Positions 43,153 through 53,989 of a stretch of DNA of 64,000 nt are shown piece after piece. The translations under genes and the position numbers were made by a program. How positions within the stretch are numbered: the first letter of the stretch is position 1; every line of letters starts with the position of its first letter. The stretch is from positions 659,709-723,708 of the forward strand of contig CAXAMN010021573.1 in NCBI GenBank assembly GCA_963970005.1, read 5' to 3'. The DNA is from Durusdinium trenchii (Eukaryota > Sar > Dinophyceae > Suessiales > Symbiodiniaceae). The notes under the pieces are model-generated. The model made no database searches. It was not told the origin of the DNA and saw only the letters and a program-made list of their open reading frames with translations.

Positions 43153-43517
43153 GTGCTCCCAGCTACGAAACAAGCGTCCAGGGACACACCAAAGAGGAGC
43201 GGGGAGCGGAGAAGGAGGAATCAACTGAAATACTGAGGCTCCAACAGGTCCCAATGGACCTTAAACTTGCTTTGACCGCTGTGGTCACCTTGTGCCCTGC
43301 CGAAATGGCTGGCTGCTTTGATCGCTGCGGTCACGTAAAGGCATGAGCCAGCTTGGAATTCCAAAGATGAGACAAAAATCATCGTACGTACGGCCTAGGC
43401 CACCTTCGCCCGCTCTGGGCATCTACATCTCCGGGCAGGGGAGATAACGACGTACACCCGTTCGACGGGTCCACGGGAGGCACTCTGCGGGCTCATCCCG
43501 GGTTGGCACAAGGCCAA

Positions 43518-43964
43518 ACACACTTAGGATATTGTGTACTGAACTGAATGCGGTGCCACACGCCAGCCCAAGAAACCCAAATCCTGAAAGGTCCAGGAAA
43601 GTCCTAAAGAACCTGGAGGTCTGTAAGAAGAAGTGAGGCCAAAAGCTCAAGGTCGAAGACGGCGAACGAGTCGAACAGGGTGACGGCGGCTCGTGCACAT
43701 CTGCAGGAAGTGAATCAAAGCCCTAAACAAGACCGTGTCGTGAGGTTCTTGGCTTAGCCTCGCGCCATGCAGAAAATTGGAAAAATTGCAGGTACGCAGT
43801 TGGACGTCTCCAACTGTATCACAGGTGACTGATGAGTGTCTTTGTTAGCACCGGTCTCATCAGCCCCTCCGGTGCCTCCAAATATCACTCCGTTCCCCTG
43901 CTGTGACACAAACAAACCTGAAAAATCCAAAAGGATCCCAATGATTCCAAGGGTTACACACACA
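43518..43964 (+). repeat. 447-bp direct repeat, copy 2
   Basis: Second copy, 1,486 bp downstream of copy 1. On the minus strand the frame runs upstream beyond the repeat edge (EPAECLPWTRRTGVRRYLPC), which copy 1 does not do, so this copy may be the original. Confidence 0.98.
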
Positions 43965-44059
43965 TATATATATATATCCTCTATGTATAGGATGTATTGT
44001 TGTTGTTGCTGTTGTTGTTGCGGTGGTTCTGGTTATGGTTGTGGTCTTGGGGCCAGGTC

Positions 44060-44240
44060 GAACCCATCTTTGGGCTATGTGGGGCGGTCTTGAGCCCAAT
44101 TTGGGTCTATGTTGGGCCATCTAGGGCCTATGTTGGCCCACCTTGGGCCCATGTTAGCCCAGCTAGGACCTATGTTGGGCCATCTTGGGCCCATATTGAG
44201 CCTACCTTGGGCCCTTGTTGGCCTATTTTGAACCCATGTT
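44060..44240. repeat. Degenerate 25-26-bp repeat TTGGGCCCATGTTGGCCCA
   Basis: About seven imperfect copies. The minus-strand peptide is WANIGPRWPNIGPSWANMGP-like, again a pattern I recall from Symbiodinium predictions. Open frames of 172 (plus) and 169 (minus) codons depend on it. Confidence 0.9.
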
Positions 44241-44515
44241 ACATCGACTTCAAGGCTTGCTTTGACGCGTACGTGCACGCGTGGCATGCTTGGTCCCGCC
44301 AAGTGGGCTGGGATTGCTTGAGAGTTCCACCAAGTAAGACCCAAGTCATGGCACGATCGGCTCGGCAGTCGAACTTGCTTCAGAAAGTTTGTAGTCCGCA
44401 GCGCATCAGAACGGATGCAGGTCTGACAGTGAAAAGGAAAGGGGTAGGGTGCAGACTGTGCTCGATCGGATTGTGTTTTTGGTTCCTTGCGATTGCCCCA
44501 AGACACCTTCAGTAG
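44241..44515 (+). CDS. Coding-like segment after the repeat
   Basis: Reads FKACFDAYVHAWHAWSRQVG and MARSARQSNLLQKVCSPQRI before TAG. The minus strand is also open. Weak. Confidence 0.3.
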
Positions 44516-44909
44516 ATATGCGGGGATGTTCGGTGTGTCCATGGTGACGTTCGGTTGGTTGTCCCGCTTGCCGACCATGGACACGTCTGATAGACTTGTG
44601 CTGTCCGTTCGGGGGCTGTCGCAAGCTAAGCTGCTACTACAACTTGGCAGGTGATGACCGGGATCTTCTGTCAGGTTGCGGTTGCTACTTGGCTTGATGT
44701 TTAGCCGGTTTTTGGGTAGTTTTTACGGAGAGGGCAGTTTTGCGTGGCCTGGGAAGCAGACGGACAATCCTGGCAAAAAAAACACAACATCTTCTTGAAA
44801 GAAAGACTGAAAAGGCTGGGTACGCATACTCCTCATGCTTTCTTTTTGGCAAACCATGTGAGCAACGTTTTTTTCAATTGAAAGGAGTCAGGCAGAAGTG
44901 GAACTTGTT

Positions 44910-45400
44910 ATCTTTTCGCGAAAGCAAATGTGTGAAGCTTCTTGTTCTGCGAAAGCTCGCGAAAGCGCCCTGCGCAGCTTTGGAACATTTTGAGCCGCGA
45001 AAGCAGATCGCGAAAGCAGGGCGGTGTTACGACTACTGTTGCAGGAACCATACAAAACCTAAATCAAAGCTGATCCACGCGAAAGCTCGCGAAAGCTCCG
45101 CGAAAGCACCTACAGCCTCCATCCAACCCATGCCCTTTCCAGGGCCCAGGAACCTTTTGAAAATGCATTTGCTGCCATAGGCATTCCAGGCTCAAGAAAC
45201 TTAAGCCTTCTTTGGCATTCATGCCCGCCCAAGACAAGACTTGGTTTGATTTCACTGCCAAGTACAAGCGTGACAGCAGCACGCTTCGAAAGACAGCGGC
45301 ACTGTTCCGATGCACCGCGAAAGCGTTCGCGTAAGCACCTTTGATAAGCGTGTGCATCGCGTAGGCACCCTCTGCAGCCGCGAAAGTTCGCGAAAGCATT
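44910..45400. repeat. Cluster of CGCGAAAGC motifs
   Basis: At least ten copies of GCGAAAG(C/T), often paired as GCGAAAGCTCGCGAAAGC, spread irregularly over 490 bp. The plus frame 44740-45180 passes through it (KLAKAPCAALEHFEPRKQIA) and is probably an artefact. Confidence 0.85.
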
Positions 45401-45459
45401 GGCGAAGGTTCTGTTTTAGTGTATAGGCCCCAAGCAACAAAAAAAAACAATGATCATGT

Positions 45460-46601
45460 GATTGCCCACACATAGTGACAGAGGGCCAAGAAGTTGCAAA
45501 CCGCCTTTCCGGATAAAGTTACAGCATGAATGGAATATACAGTTTTCATATAAATACAAAATATGATACATAAACATATATATATATTACATCACTAAAA
45601 TACAAGGGTTTATCAGGTGTTATCCTTTGCGATGCAACCGATGCAAAGTCAAAAACATCAAAGTGCCTGTGCTGGCCTGCTGGGCATGCTATTCTTGTGA
45701 CCTCGACCTAGTACGTGTAGGCTTTGTGACCCTTTCATGGCAGCGACATGTACCTGGACCCTCCAAGATCGGTGTTTTCCTCAGTTTCCAAGTCCGTGGC
45801 CCAGAAAACACATGTTGGGGTCCAAAACCACCGGACTTGGAAGGTCTGGTAATTACATAAATGTATGGCTGTCCCATGGTGTGTTTGCGGCATTTTGCGG
45901 CCTGAAAACCACGGGATGAAGCAAACCATTGCGCCTTTGCTTTGCTTTCCCCGCGCAATTGGCCTTCAGCAGAAGCCTTCAGCAGAAGCAGCTCATATGC
46001 ACGCAGCTCAGAGCCGTTCTTTTCCTGCTGAAGACTTTTGAATTTTTGGGCCACTAGTTAAACACGGCTGCGCTAGGAGATTTGAAGCAAGGCAGAGCTG
46101 GGTGTGTATTAAAATAGAGAGGACCTCCCAAACACCTTTTCCAAGCAGAGAAATAGACCATTCTATTTAGGCAGGGCAAGAGGGTCTCCCCATGAACATA
46201 CACGCCCGACTGGTGCATTGAATCCAGAGCTGCTCGGCCGAAAGACGCGCAGGAGATCGACCAACGGTCAGAACCGTGTTGGGGGCGACTGAAGCGCTGT
46301 TGGTGCAGATGGGTGTGCAGATTAAATCCGGGAGACCCTGGCCCTGTCTGGTTTATTTTCAGAACCTTCGAGGGGGTCGAATTGGAAAGTCTCCGTAGAT
46401 TGATTCACATCCATATTTGCAGGCAGAAACGCGTTTGGTGAGAACAGCAGGTGTGTGGCCTGGATCATGGGAAATGTGACCGGAAGGTGCTGGGTCATGC
46501 TGGGTTGGCTGCACTGCACTCGAGAAAAGATCCCGCACGTGCTCAGGGTGTGCGTTTGACAGATGAGAGCGCGTTTGACAGATGAATGATCAAATGAACA
46601 G
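45460..46601. other. No confident gene; small repeats
   Basis: Contains a 15-bp tandem (GCCTTCAGCAGAA, 45962-45988), two weak copies of the GGTGTGTATT repeat (46100-46136, 46309-46345), and a GCGTTTGACAGATGA duplication near 46555-46584. Confidence 0.4.
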
Positions 46602-46736
46602 CAAAACTCGGAGGAGATGGAGCCCGAAAATGGTTCGGTCCTACTCTACGGTGTGTTTCAAGAAGTTCACTACGATGTGGACCATCCCGTTTTCACGATG
46701 TGCCGAATCGGAAAGCATCAACGAAGCTTGGACTGA
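46602..46736 (+). CDS. Putative exon, unknown
   Basis: After GAACAG the frame reads QNSEEMEPENGSVLLYGVFQ and EVHYDVDHPVFTMCRIGKHQ, stopping at TGA 46734-46736. Composition is clearly protein-like, and the overlapping plus frame is less so. No start codon precedes it, so it is an internal or terminal exon. Confidence 0.5.
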   Translation, partial: QNSEEMEPENGSVLLYGVFQEVHYDVDHPVFTMCRIGKHQRSLD

Positions 46737-47139
46737 AACAGGTCTAGGGGATCATCATCGACACGCAGGCACGCCTGGCAGCGCGCTTCATTGCTCGAAT
46801 GGCCTGGAGATTCCTGTGACCTCCAGGTAGTGGGCTTCAAATGGCTGTGAGTCAAAAGCTGGAGCCCGTTTCACTGGTAGATTGACCATGTTTGGTGATC
46901 TTTTTGACCCACAGCCAATGATGAACCATGATGAGTTGCTACTCGATCAACTATTGACGCCCGTTTTTGCGCTTCATGCGTAACATGCGCGGAAATATAT
47001 CAAGCTGATCACCCGCTAATTCACTGCAAGTTCAGCAACAGATAGAGGTTGTTTGGGCTGGCAAATAGGCTACTGCATGGCAGAATGTTTGAATGTATTT
47101 ATTTATATAAGCAATTGATAAACAAGCACAAGATGTGAG

Positions 47140-47329
47140 AAACATCTCACATGTCCGTGATCGGGCCGTGTCCATTGAGGAAAGCTCTTGGAACGACCCC
47201 CAGCTGCTCCTCCAGCATTCCATTGTGCCTCGACCAGAATTCCAATGGCAGGGAGAGGAAGCGAATTCCTCCAAATCATCCACCTGCCCGGAGTACCAGT
47301 GGTATTCGAACCCATCTGTGCGGTTGTAG
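47140..47329 (+). CDS. Putative exon, unknown
   Basis: Reads SHVRDRAVSIEESSWNDPQL, LLQHSIVPRPEFQWQGEEAN and STCPEYQWYSNPSVRL, then TAG. Aromatic- and Glu-rich, plausible soluble protein. Minus frames overlap but look less coherent. Confidence 0.45.
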
Positions 47330-47399
47330 AAAGATCATGAACCCGACACTCCAATGTACTTGCAAAATATTTACCTACGTTGAGGATCATTGAATTATT

Positions 47400-48128
47400 G
47401 GCGTTGTTTCAGGGGTCAATGTAGGCAGATATCCCGTACATGGAGTAGTTAGGTCATATTATGTTTTGACAATTTGACATGTGTATTTACTATATATATA
47501 TAATTATACTATATATATATACACAAAGATATGCAATGTTATATACTGGTATATATAATATACTATATACGCACGTCCTTGGGCTAATAGTATGACCAGA
47601 TGTCGAATCCCCTGCAGCGTTGACCGGGAGGGCCACAGCGTGAAATTGCTTGGAACATCTTGGAACGACTGACCAGAAGGGGAAGACGTAGAAGAGTTTA
47701 GAGCCCAAGGTTTTGAGGGGTGCTGTTCACTGTTCACCCAAGGATGGTGGATGATTTTGATTAAGCAATGGTTAACCTTTGACCCTCTCTTGGCTTCAGA
47801 TGATGAGAGGATCGATGAGAGGATGGGGTGCTGAACAGTATGACAAGTTGAGTGTAGGGAATTCCGCATGTTCACGGCATTCTCAGAGGAAGTATGGTGA
47901 TTGAGTTTGCAGCATGTTGAACATTATACTAGTAAGGTTTACAGTATGTCAAGACACAAACTGTGGAATCCATTTGGTTGTATTTCAGTGTTGATTTGTT
48001 TCAGGCACTCGGCACTCGTGCTGCAAACCCGACAGATTGCAATCATGCAAGCCACTCGCCAACCTAGAGGGAGCTTGCCGGCTTGCCATCTGGTTTTAGT
48101 TTGACGGTTTCCGCGAAATGGTCGTCCT
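47400..48128. other. AT-rich, no confident gene
   Basis: Holds TA microsatellites at 47489-47522. A minus frame at 47504-47875 is unconvincing. Confidence 0.4.
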
Positions 48129-48320
48129 TTGCGCTGTGAATCAGTCCTCACTTCACGGCGTCGTTCCTTCGCAACCACCCGTCAGGGTCGGCCAACGGTT
48201 CAGGTGGAACGGGAAAGACAGCGCGACCTGATACGACAATTGTATCATCACTTCGGCCAGTACCTGGGCGAACAGCAGAAACGCCGGATTGGACGCGCGG
48301 ATTGGACGCGAGGGTCAACG
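48129..48320. CDS. Coding-like GC-rich patch, strand unresolved
   Basis: Plus reads VERERQRDLIRQLYHHFGQY then LGEQQKRRIGRADW; minus reads TIVVSGRAVFPVPPEPLADP. Plus has slightly better GC3. Probably an exon. Confidence 0.35.
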
Positions 48321-48329
48321 CATCACAGG

Positions 48330-49440
48330 ACGCGAGGGATCGGGGGGAGGGAAGGCTTTGAAAGATGGACAAGGGTGGGGTGCTCGATGTTTCTGGGATT
48401 CTCATGGGTTTTTCATGTTTTTGTTGCTATATGGTTGAGGCTACTGGCTAGACCAACGGTTCCTTAGATGTTCCAAGAGAAAGGTTCTATGGTTCCTTAG
48501 ATGTTCTTGGAGGGTGCCATGGGCGGCCCATCGCTGTTCAATCCCAGTGTCGCTCTCCTTACCGCTCGACCGAGGCATAAGAACCGGCGCAAGATCACTC
48601 TCATTGTGCCCTGGACGGCGATTTCTGCTCGGATGGGGGTTCCTGGATTGTATGATGTGTTAAGACTTTAAGTGTAACAGGCAATTGTTCATGGTCAAAA
48701 GACCAGTCCAGGCCATAATCGCATTGCATGTTTTATGTTGCAACCTTGCACACCTCATTGGAGAATCGATGTCATTTGCTGCATGTGTGGGCAGTTCTTT
48801 CCATGTAAAGAGTGACCCCTGTTGGAATCCCTCAGAGGGAACCTGTTGTAGACGTATTCTGCTGGAAGCATCGTGCTTTTAAGGGACCCAAACGGTCCAA
48901 ACTCTGAAAGATGCCTGGCACCCCATTCGAAGTGTAGTACTTCTTTTCTCCGGTGGGTGTAGGCATTCCAAGACTAGTGCAAAAATGTGAGAAACGCGGC
49001 CGCATTCTATCTTTCAGCTTTGGTCGAAATCCTTGACATGAACCTCAGGGATACAGACCTTTAGCACAAAGCCTTGTTATGCCTTGTTTATTTACTCGGA
49101 GCCAACAAAGAGGCAACGGAGCATCACAAATTGAATCACATTGATACAATATCTTAATCCCCGGAGCCTTTGAACTTCAACCTGTTGTGTGCTTCCTACG
49201 TAAACTTCTACTAGCTTTGATTAGTATCAGAATCTGGTAGAACTCTCGCAAGCCAGTCTAATGCCTGAATGGTGAATGCAAGAATCACAATTGTCCTGAT
49301 CCACGGATGACCAACCTATAAAATACGTATATCATATACATATATTTCTATGTCGCAAACCATCCATGTATGGAATAGTTACTTACATTAGTAAATGTTT
49401 GCTTCATTGCTTCATTGCTTTACAAGTGTCTCAGTCACAG
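48330..49440. other. No confident gene
   Basis: GGTTCCTTAGATGTTC is duplicated at about 48459 and 48493. Otherwise nothing I can support. Confidence 0.35.
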
Positions 49441-49565
49441 GCGCTGCCGATACCCTGTTACCGCCACGAAGATGGCAGCTGCGTTTGAAAACGAACATGA
49501 ACGCTGGAACTGCTGCACCACGGAGGTCGAAAACTGGGCTTCGACCCATATGTTTGACTGTTGAT
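49441..49565 (+). CDS. Putative exon (MAAAFENEHERW)
   Basis: After CAGTCACAG the frame reads YPVTATKMAAAFENEHERWN and CCTTEVENWASTHMFDC, then TGA. An ATG within it could be a start. Two other frames are partly open. Confidence 0.4.
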
Positions 49566-49912
49566 GATACAGTGGTTGACTGTAGTGATATGATGTCATA
49601 CACCCTTTCAAGATGTTTTCTATGTGGGGTTCCATATAAACCACCATGCTTGGGGCCCTTGGTGCAATTCTACTCCAGTCAACCACTGTACTTCAGATCT
49701 TCATAGAATCCCAGTCAATAATCGTTTACATGATGCATCAGGTTCTTCATACCGTGGCCCTTGGAGGTCCGAATCAATCATCGAGTGGTGCAGGATGTTG
49801 GTGGTTTTCTGATGGATCAGGTGTGTTCTGAAGACATGTTTCGGAGCCCGGAAAAGCCCCATAGCTTGAGTTCCGCAGAAGGCCCAAGCGGCTTCATGAC
49901 ACATACTTCAAA

Positions 49913-50167
49913 AAGAAATCTCCAAGCAGCCCTACTTCCGCGGCAAAGCCTATTTGGTCGTTGAAACCAGAAGGACATCTTGTCCTGGGCAGGACCACTT
50001 CATGCGCCTGGAACGAGAGGCTTTATCTTCAGGCCGCGGCCGCTGCCAGTGAAGCGAACGAGATGGCCAGGCCGCACATGGCCAAGTCGTTTTCTCGCCT
50101 TGAAGAGGCCACGATTGTCAAGTGCAGAAAGCGCCACTCACTTGAGTTCAGCAACTGGACACCCTGA
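49913..50167 (+). CDS. Coding segment with a frame change near 50.0 kb
   Basis: 49915-50008 reads ISKQPYFRGKAYLVVETRRT in one frame. From 50033, after TTATCTTCAG, another frame reads AAAAASEANEMARPHMAKSF and SRLEEATIVKCRKRHSLEFS, stop TGA 50165-50167. A GA-AG intron of 40 bp (49993-50032) would join them in phase; other cuts are possible. GC3 is high in the second half. Confidence 0.4.
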   Translation, partial: KKSPSSPTSAAKPIWSLKPEGHLVLGRTTSCAWNERLYLQAAAAASEANEMARPHMAKSFSRLEEATIVKCRKRHSLEFSNWTP

Positions 50168-50197
50168 AGTCAGAGATCCAAATAGAGGTGACGAGAG

Positions 50198-50419
50198 GTG
50201 ACGGCCAGCGGCTTTTGTGGGCTGCACTTCGTTCAGCACGCCTCGCCACGGGCAGTAGGCCCTGGTGGACCTATTGATGGAAGTGATCGAAGAAACCCAG
50301 ACCATCCATGGGACTTGGAGTCAGAAATGGGGGAAATGTATGTGACTATTGCATGGTTGGTCTGGGAAAGATTATATAAGATTGAGCCAGTGAGAAAGCA
50401 CAGTGCTTGTCGCCTGTGA
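50198..50419 (+). CDS. Putative coding segment
   Basis: Reads GSDRRNPDHPWDLESEMGEM and YVTIAWLVWERLYKIEPVRK before TGA. An overlapping plus frame (LLMEVIEETQTIHGTWSQKW) is also plausible. The string AAGAAACCCAGACCATCCAT within it recurs at 53557. Confidence 0.35.
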   Translation: MTASGFCGLHFVQHASPRAVGPGGPIDGSDRRNPDHPWDLESEMGEMYVTIAWLVWERLYKIEPVRKHSACRL

Positions 50420-50574
50420 CTGCCTGCGCAAGCCCGCAAGAGGGTGGAAGGGTGAGGGATGGTGAGGGCTTGTTGGTGTTCACAAGACCTTACCCTGTTT
50501 GACTCAATGGTCCTTGACGAAAATAAGATGGGTAAGGTATGCTATGCTCTATCGGTAGCTGTGCTTCTTTTCAG

Positions 50575-51076
50575 CGCTTCACGCCCCTCCCACTGAGGAT
50601 TTTGAGGATCAGTTTGAGGACGAAGGTGTTCAAGGCATGGGTCTTTCGTTTTGCTGTTCTATCCACAAGTCCAACCTTTTCAAGAATCGGAGAGCTCCTG
50701 GTGATCCTGGTGTTCTTCCCTACGGGTTCTTCTCCCCTAACCTGGAGAGAACCTGGTTCGTCATCCTGGGTTTCTGAAGCAAGTCCATGTTATACTAGGA
50801 TGTGTGTTTAGCCATGTTTAGATCTGTTTAGCCTAAATGCCGAATCCTGTTACTGAAGCATTTCGCACGTTTCTGAAGCACGGGCCGTCTTTTCGGAGTA
50901 GAGTGACATGGGCTTCTTTCCCACCCAAAAAGCACTGGGATTTGGGCGCAGCCGTCAGCGGGCTATACAGATTGCACAGGGATCTGGAGAATGAAACTTC
51001 TCTCATGATGAATCTCTTGGACATCCACTGGTATGAAGCCCAGGCACACAAGACTACCAGGTCAATTGATCTATGA
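50575..51076 (+). CDS. Two-exon segment with an 89-bp intron, unknown protein
   Basis: Exon 50575-50769, after CTTCTTTTCAG, reads PTEDFEDQFEDEGVQGMGLS, FCCSIHKSNLFKNRRAPGDP and GVLPYGFFSPNLERTWFVIL. A GT-AG intron (50770-50858) joins in phase to 50859-51076: FRTFLKHGPSFRSRVTWASF, HWDLGAAVSGLYRLHRDLEN, ending TGA or at a GTCAAT donor just before. Both exons have convincing composition. No domain recognised; the 5-prime end is unknown. Confidence 0.55.
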
Positions 51077-51284
51077 TCCAATTTAGATCGATGCCTTTCA
51101 AAAATGATCAAACTGTCAGGATGCCGCTAAATTAGACAAAGCAAAGCAATGAGTTTGGATTCTTCAAAGCGCCTGTTCAGGGTCAGAGTTCGGACCAATC
51201 CCAGTTTGAGACAGATTTGTCAGAAAGCTTTTGTCATTTAGCAGGATGTGGTTTTCGGGGACCACAAATCATGCCTAGCATTGC

Positions 51285-51629
51285 ATGTTCCCATCAAATC
51301 AACGAAGAATCAATTCATCCCAGTGGGGCTCCAGTCGTACTTCCTCACGTTCGGCATCAGTCATGGACCCTCCTGGCACCCCCAAACACCTTGTCCCACC
51401 GAACCGAAAAGAAGGGTGCGACCGGGAGGGAGGTGTTGGGTACATGAAACCGCCCTTGAATTGCATGATCATCGGGCACAAACGGAATGAGAATCCACGC
51501 TTTAAGGATATGTCATGCACTGCACCTTTTTTTTTGTGCACGGATGCCTTTTGCAAAAGCGTGCATGACTTTTGCATGACGCATGCTTTGGCCAGGTCTT
51601 ATGAACCTCCTAGACATTTATCCGGATAG
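51285..51629. CDS. Coding-like region, frame and strand unresolved
   Basis: Three plus frames and one minus frame are open at once. Best readings are plus SVMDPPGTPKHLVPPNRKEG and minus SMTDAEREEVRLEPHWDELI. An exon is likely, but the sequence alone does not decide. Confidence 0.3.
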
Positions 51630-51837
51630 CGCTTGGTCGCTCTTCAAGCAGCCTCTTCGACTGCAGATTGGCCACCGGTCCACCCAGCAGGTTCTTTTAG
51701 GGTCCTCAGCAAGGTTGGTCAACTCAGAAACTGGAAGGCAAAACTTAGAAACTTGAAAGCAACAAAACCATACAAAACCTTGAATGCAACAAACATATGC
51801 CGGACAAAGAACGATAGGTTTCGAATCCCTTGTGAAA

Positions 51838-52260
51838 ATTCCTCTACAAATTGGGTCAACCCCTATATTGGAAACGACCATTTTGTAGAGAAAATGTTGG
51901 TTTTCTATAGAATCACTGTCCTGGGTGTTCCTGTTTTGCAGAGTGATCAGGGTAAATTTTGAGCATGTTAGCAAAAACATGATTTGCAAGGCAGGGTCCA
52001 CTTTATAGAAACGAAACATTTGTTTGTTGTTTTAAATATGTTTCCGCTGACTCGAGCATGTGCACCCACCCACCATAATTTTGTAGAGGGTTAGAAGCCA
52101 TTTTGTAGAGATGGGTGTTTAAGCATCTTTCTTGGAGGGGTTGATCTTATAGAGGGCACACTTTTCTGATAAATTTATGTGAGCCCACTCAGGCCAACCC
52201 CCAACCCACTATTATACACTTAAAGTTTCTATCTTGGGGGGCTTGATTTTATAGATGGAT
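51838..52260. repeat. Scattered TTTTGTAGAG / TTATAGA motifs
   Basis: Motifs such as CATTTTGTAGAG and TGATTTTATAGA recur irregularly, as also around 5855-5905. Possibly an old, decayed repeat. Confidence 0.35.
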
Positions 52261-52301
52261 TGGTTGGTTTGGACTTGGGGTGAGGCATTTGTAGATACAA
52301 A

Positions 52302-52505
52302 ATGCACCCCCGGGGTTGTCGTGTGAATTTTACAGGGGATGGTTTTGGCTCAGAATTTGCTCCAAGAGCCCAGCCAAAAACAAACAAATTGTGGCCCACA
52401 GATGATTTTTGGCAGGACGACCGTGTGCGCGTGGATGCCATATGGGGTAGGTGGAAGACATTTGGAGTATTCAGTATTCTGTTTGGTCACTGTAGGTCAA
52501 TGTAA
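52302..52505 (+). CDS. Putative coding segment (67 codons)
   Basis: Starts ATGCACCCCC and reads FTGDGFGSEFAPRAQPKTNK, LWPTDDFWQDDRVRVDAIWG, with a good donor GTAGGT inside at about 52446. The Trp/Asp-rich part looks coding. It may be an upstream exon of the EF-hand gene, though phases were not matched. Confidence 0.4.
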   Translation: MHPRGCRVNFTGDGFGSEFAPRAQPKTNKLWPTDDFWQDDRVRVDAIWGRWKTFGVFSILFGHCRSM

Positions 52506-52628
52506 ACAGTTGACCCGACCAACGTGTAGATGACATACCCTGCATGCAACAAACATGGAAGTGAAACATGGGGGTAAGAGTAGGAGCAATCCCACTTCTC
52601 TTGAGAGTAACCACTACAGTGACTACAG

Positions 52629-52864
52629 AGCTCTTCCAATACTGTAAGGCACTTTGATGGAGAGAGGCCTTGGCACGGTGATATCTCCCCATTTGCTCCC
52701 CTTTCGAGGCTGGACGACAATGGGGATGGAAGCATCACGGAGGTGGCCGGGGGATGAGAGCGGATGGAAGGGGGCGCGATCGAGCGCTTGGCTACACTGA
52801 AGATCAGCAGAGCTACATGAAGAGCCACGTGGCTCGTTGGAAGCTTGAGAGGCGGCTAAAATAG
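52629..52864 (+). CDS. EF-hand-like calcium-binding segment with a 32-bp intron
   Basis: After GACTACAG the frame reads FDGERPWHGDISPFAPLSRL and then LDDNGDGSITEV (52710-52745). This has the EF-hand loop pattern D-x-N-x-D-G-x-I, but position 12 of the loop is Ala rather than Glu. Removing 52753-52784 (GA...CGAG, 32 bp) joins in phase to ALGYTEDQQSYMKSHVARWK and LERRLK, stop TAG 52862-52864. By family knowledge such loops bind calcium; the missing Glu would weaken binding. The minus strand across 52623-53035 is an open 142-codon frame with a membrane-like stretch (LAILAILALPLLLLAVCAIL) and remains a serious alternative. Confidence 0.4.
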
Positions 52865-53512
52865 CACACACGGCTAGAAGAAGGAGTGGTAAAGCCAGGA
52901 TGGCCAGGATGGCTAGATGTTTCACTCCCAGGTTTGCTTTGAAAGCACTCTCTTTCTCCGCTTGAGCCACTGAGAGACCATCATCAACTTGCCAGCTACA
53001 GCTCTTGCGTATGGGCGAGGGCTTGCCAACGAGAACTGAGGCCGACCCCACATGGCGAGAGACATGTCAACATCGGGGAGTCTCTTTCTCCAGCTTCACA
53101 TCACCATCGCAGCGTCGGAGAAAGTCGTTTTCCTCGTCGAGGATCCTCTGCTGTCATGAGAGCTCAGTCGGATGGATCGCCGTTCGCGGCCACAAGGACC
53201 TCAGTGCGATCCGTCCATCAGTGGTCGCTCTGGCACGTGCGATCGGTCCTTTCCTCGACCTCACTGGACCAGGCACTGAGGTGATCACTAGTGACAGGCA
53301 CGTGCCAGGTCACCGCGAAATGTGGACCTGCTGTTTCGAGCGTGCGATTCCAAGAGAAAACCATCACCTCACCATGACCAGCAACCGGGTGGACGGCTTG
53401 AAAAGCCCAGGCGTTCTAAAGAGAACGTGCTCCCAATACCACTCATTGTTTTTTCTATGCCAATAGTTAGTCGAGTTGTCCGTGCAAATCCTAAATCAGT
53501 CTAGGCAGCCTT

Positions 53513-53986
53513 GTGGAAGATCCCCTTCCTCATCAGCGAAGGCAAGATGAAAGCAAAGAAACCCAGACCATCCATGCACTGTCGACCCCCCAAGGGATGG
53601 CTTTTGGAGCCTGGTTCATGGAGGTGTGGTTCGTTGACACATATTATGGACACCCCGGTAGCCAGCAATTGGCACCCCCGAAGTGGTATGGAATAAAGTT
53701 ATACCAACAGAGGTATCCAGTGACCTTATATAGGACCCTACCAGGGTTGGTATACGCAACCCATGACCTTGACCAATCCCATGGTCTGGTCGGTGATGGA
53801 ACCACGTGGACGACCCAGCGGGTCCGACCTGGTGAAGGTGGGAAATCAGTGGAAGGGTTCCTAGTAGGGCATAGGGCATGGGACACCTTGCTTCGTTACA
53901 AGAAATGCAAGGCATATAGCCATGAGAGGAAGCATGAAGGAAACAATTCAATCTATCAAGTACCCATAAGTAGTAGGGGCTTGTAA
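53513..53986 (+). CDS. Hypothetical open frame (157 codons)
   Basis: Long frame with fair composition (QGMAFGAWFMEVWFVDTYYG, SVEGFLVGHRAWDTLLRYKK) but no start codon or splice signal that fixes it, and mixed codon bias. CTATCAAGTACCCATAA near its end recurs at 54625. Confidence 0.3.
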   Translation: MEDPLPHQRRQDESKETQTIHALSTPQGMAFGAWFMEVWFVDTYYGHPGSQQLAPPKWYGIKLYQQRYPVTLYRTLPGLVYATHDLDQSHGLVGDGTTWTTQRVRPGEGGKSVEGFLVGHRAWDTLLRYKKCKAYSHERKHEGNNSIYQVPISSRGL

Positions 53987-53989
53987 GAG

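Noticed and set aside
42776..43236. Ser/Leu or Arg/Glu-rich frames of 84-195 codons
   Set aside because: Translations of the AG/CT microsatellite.
52341..52352. GGTTTTGGCTCAG resembling the 3-prime part of the dinoflagellate spliced leader
   Set aside because: Only about 10 bp match, it lies inside a coding-like frame, and no relic leader tandem is present.
52623..53051. 142-codon minus frame with hydrophobic segment, as primary annotation
   Set aside because: The plus strand carries an EF-hand-like loop that is unlikely by chance; kept as an alternative in the EF-hand entry, not as its own gene.
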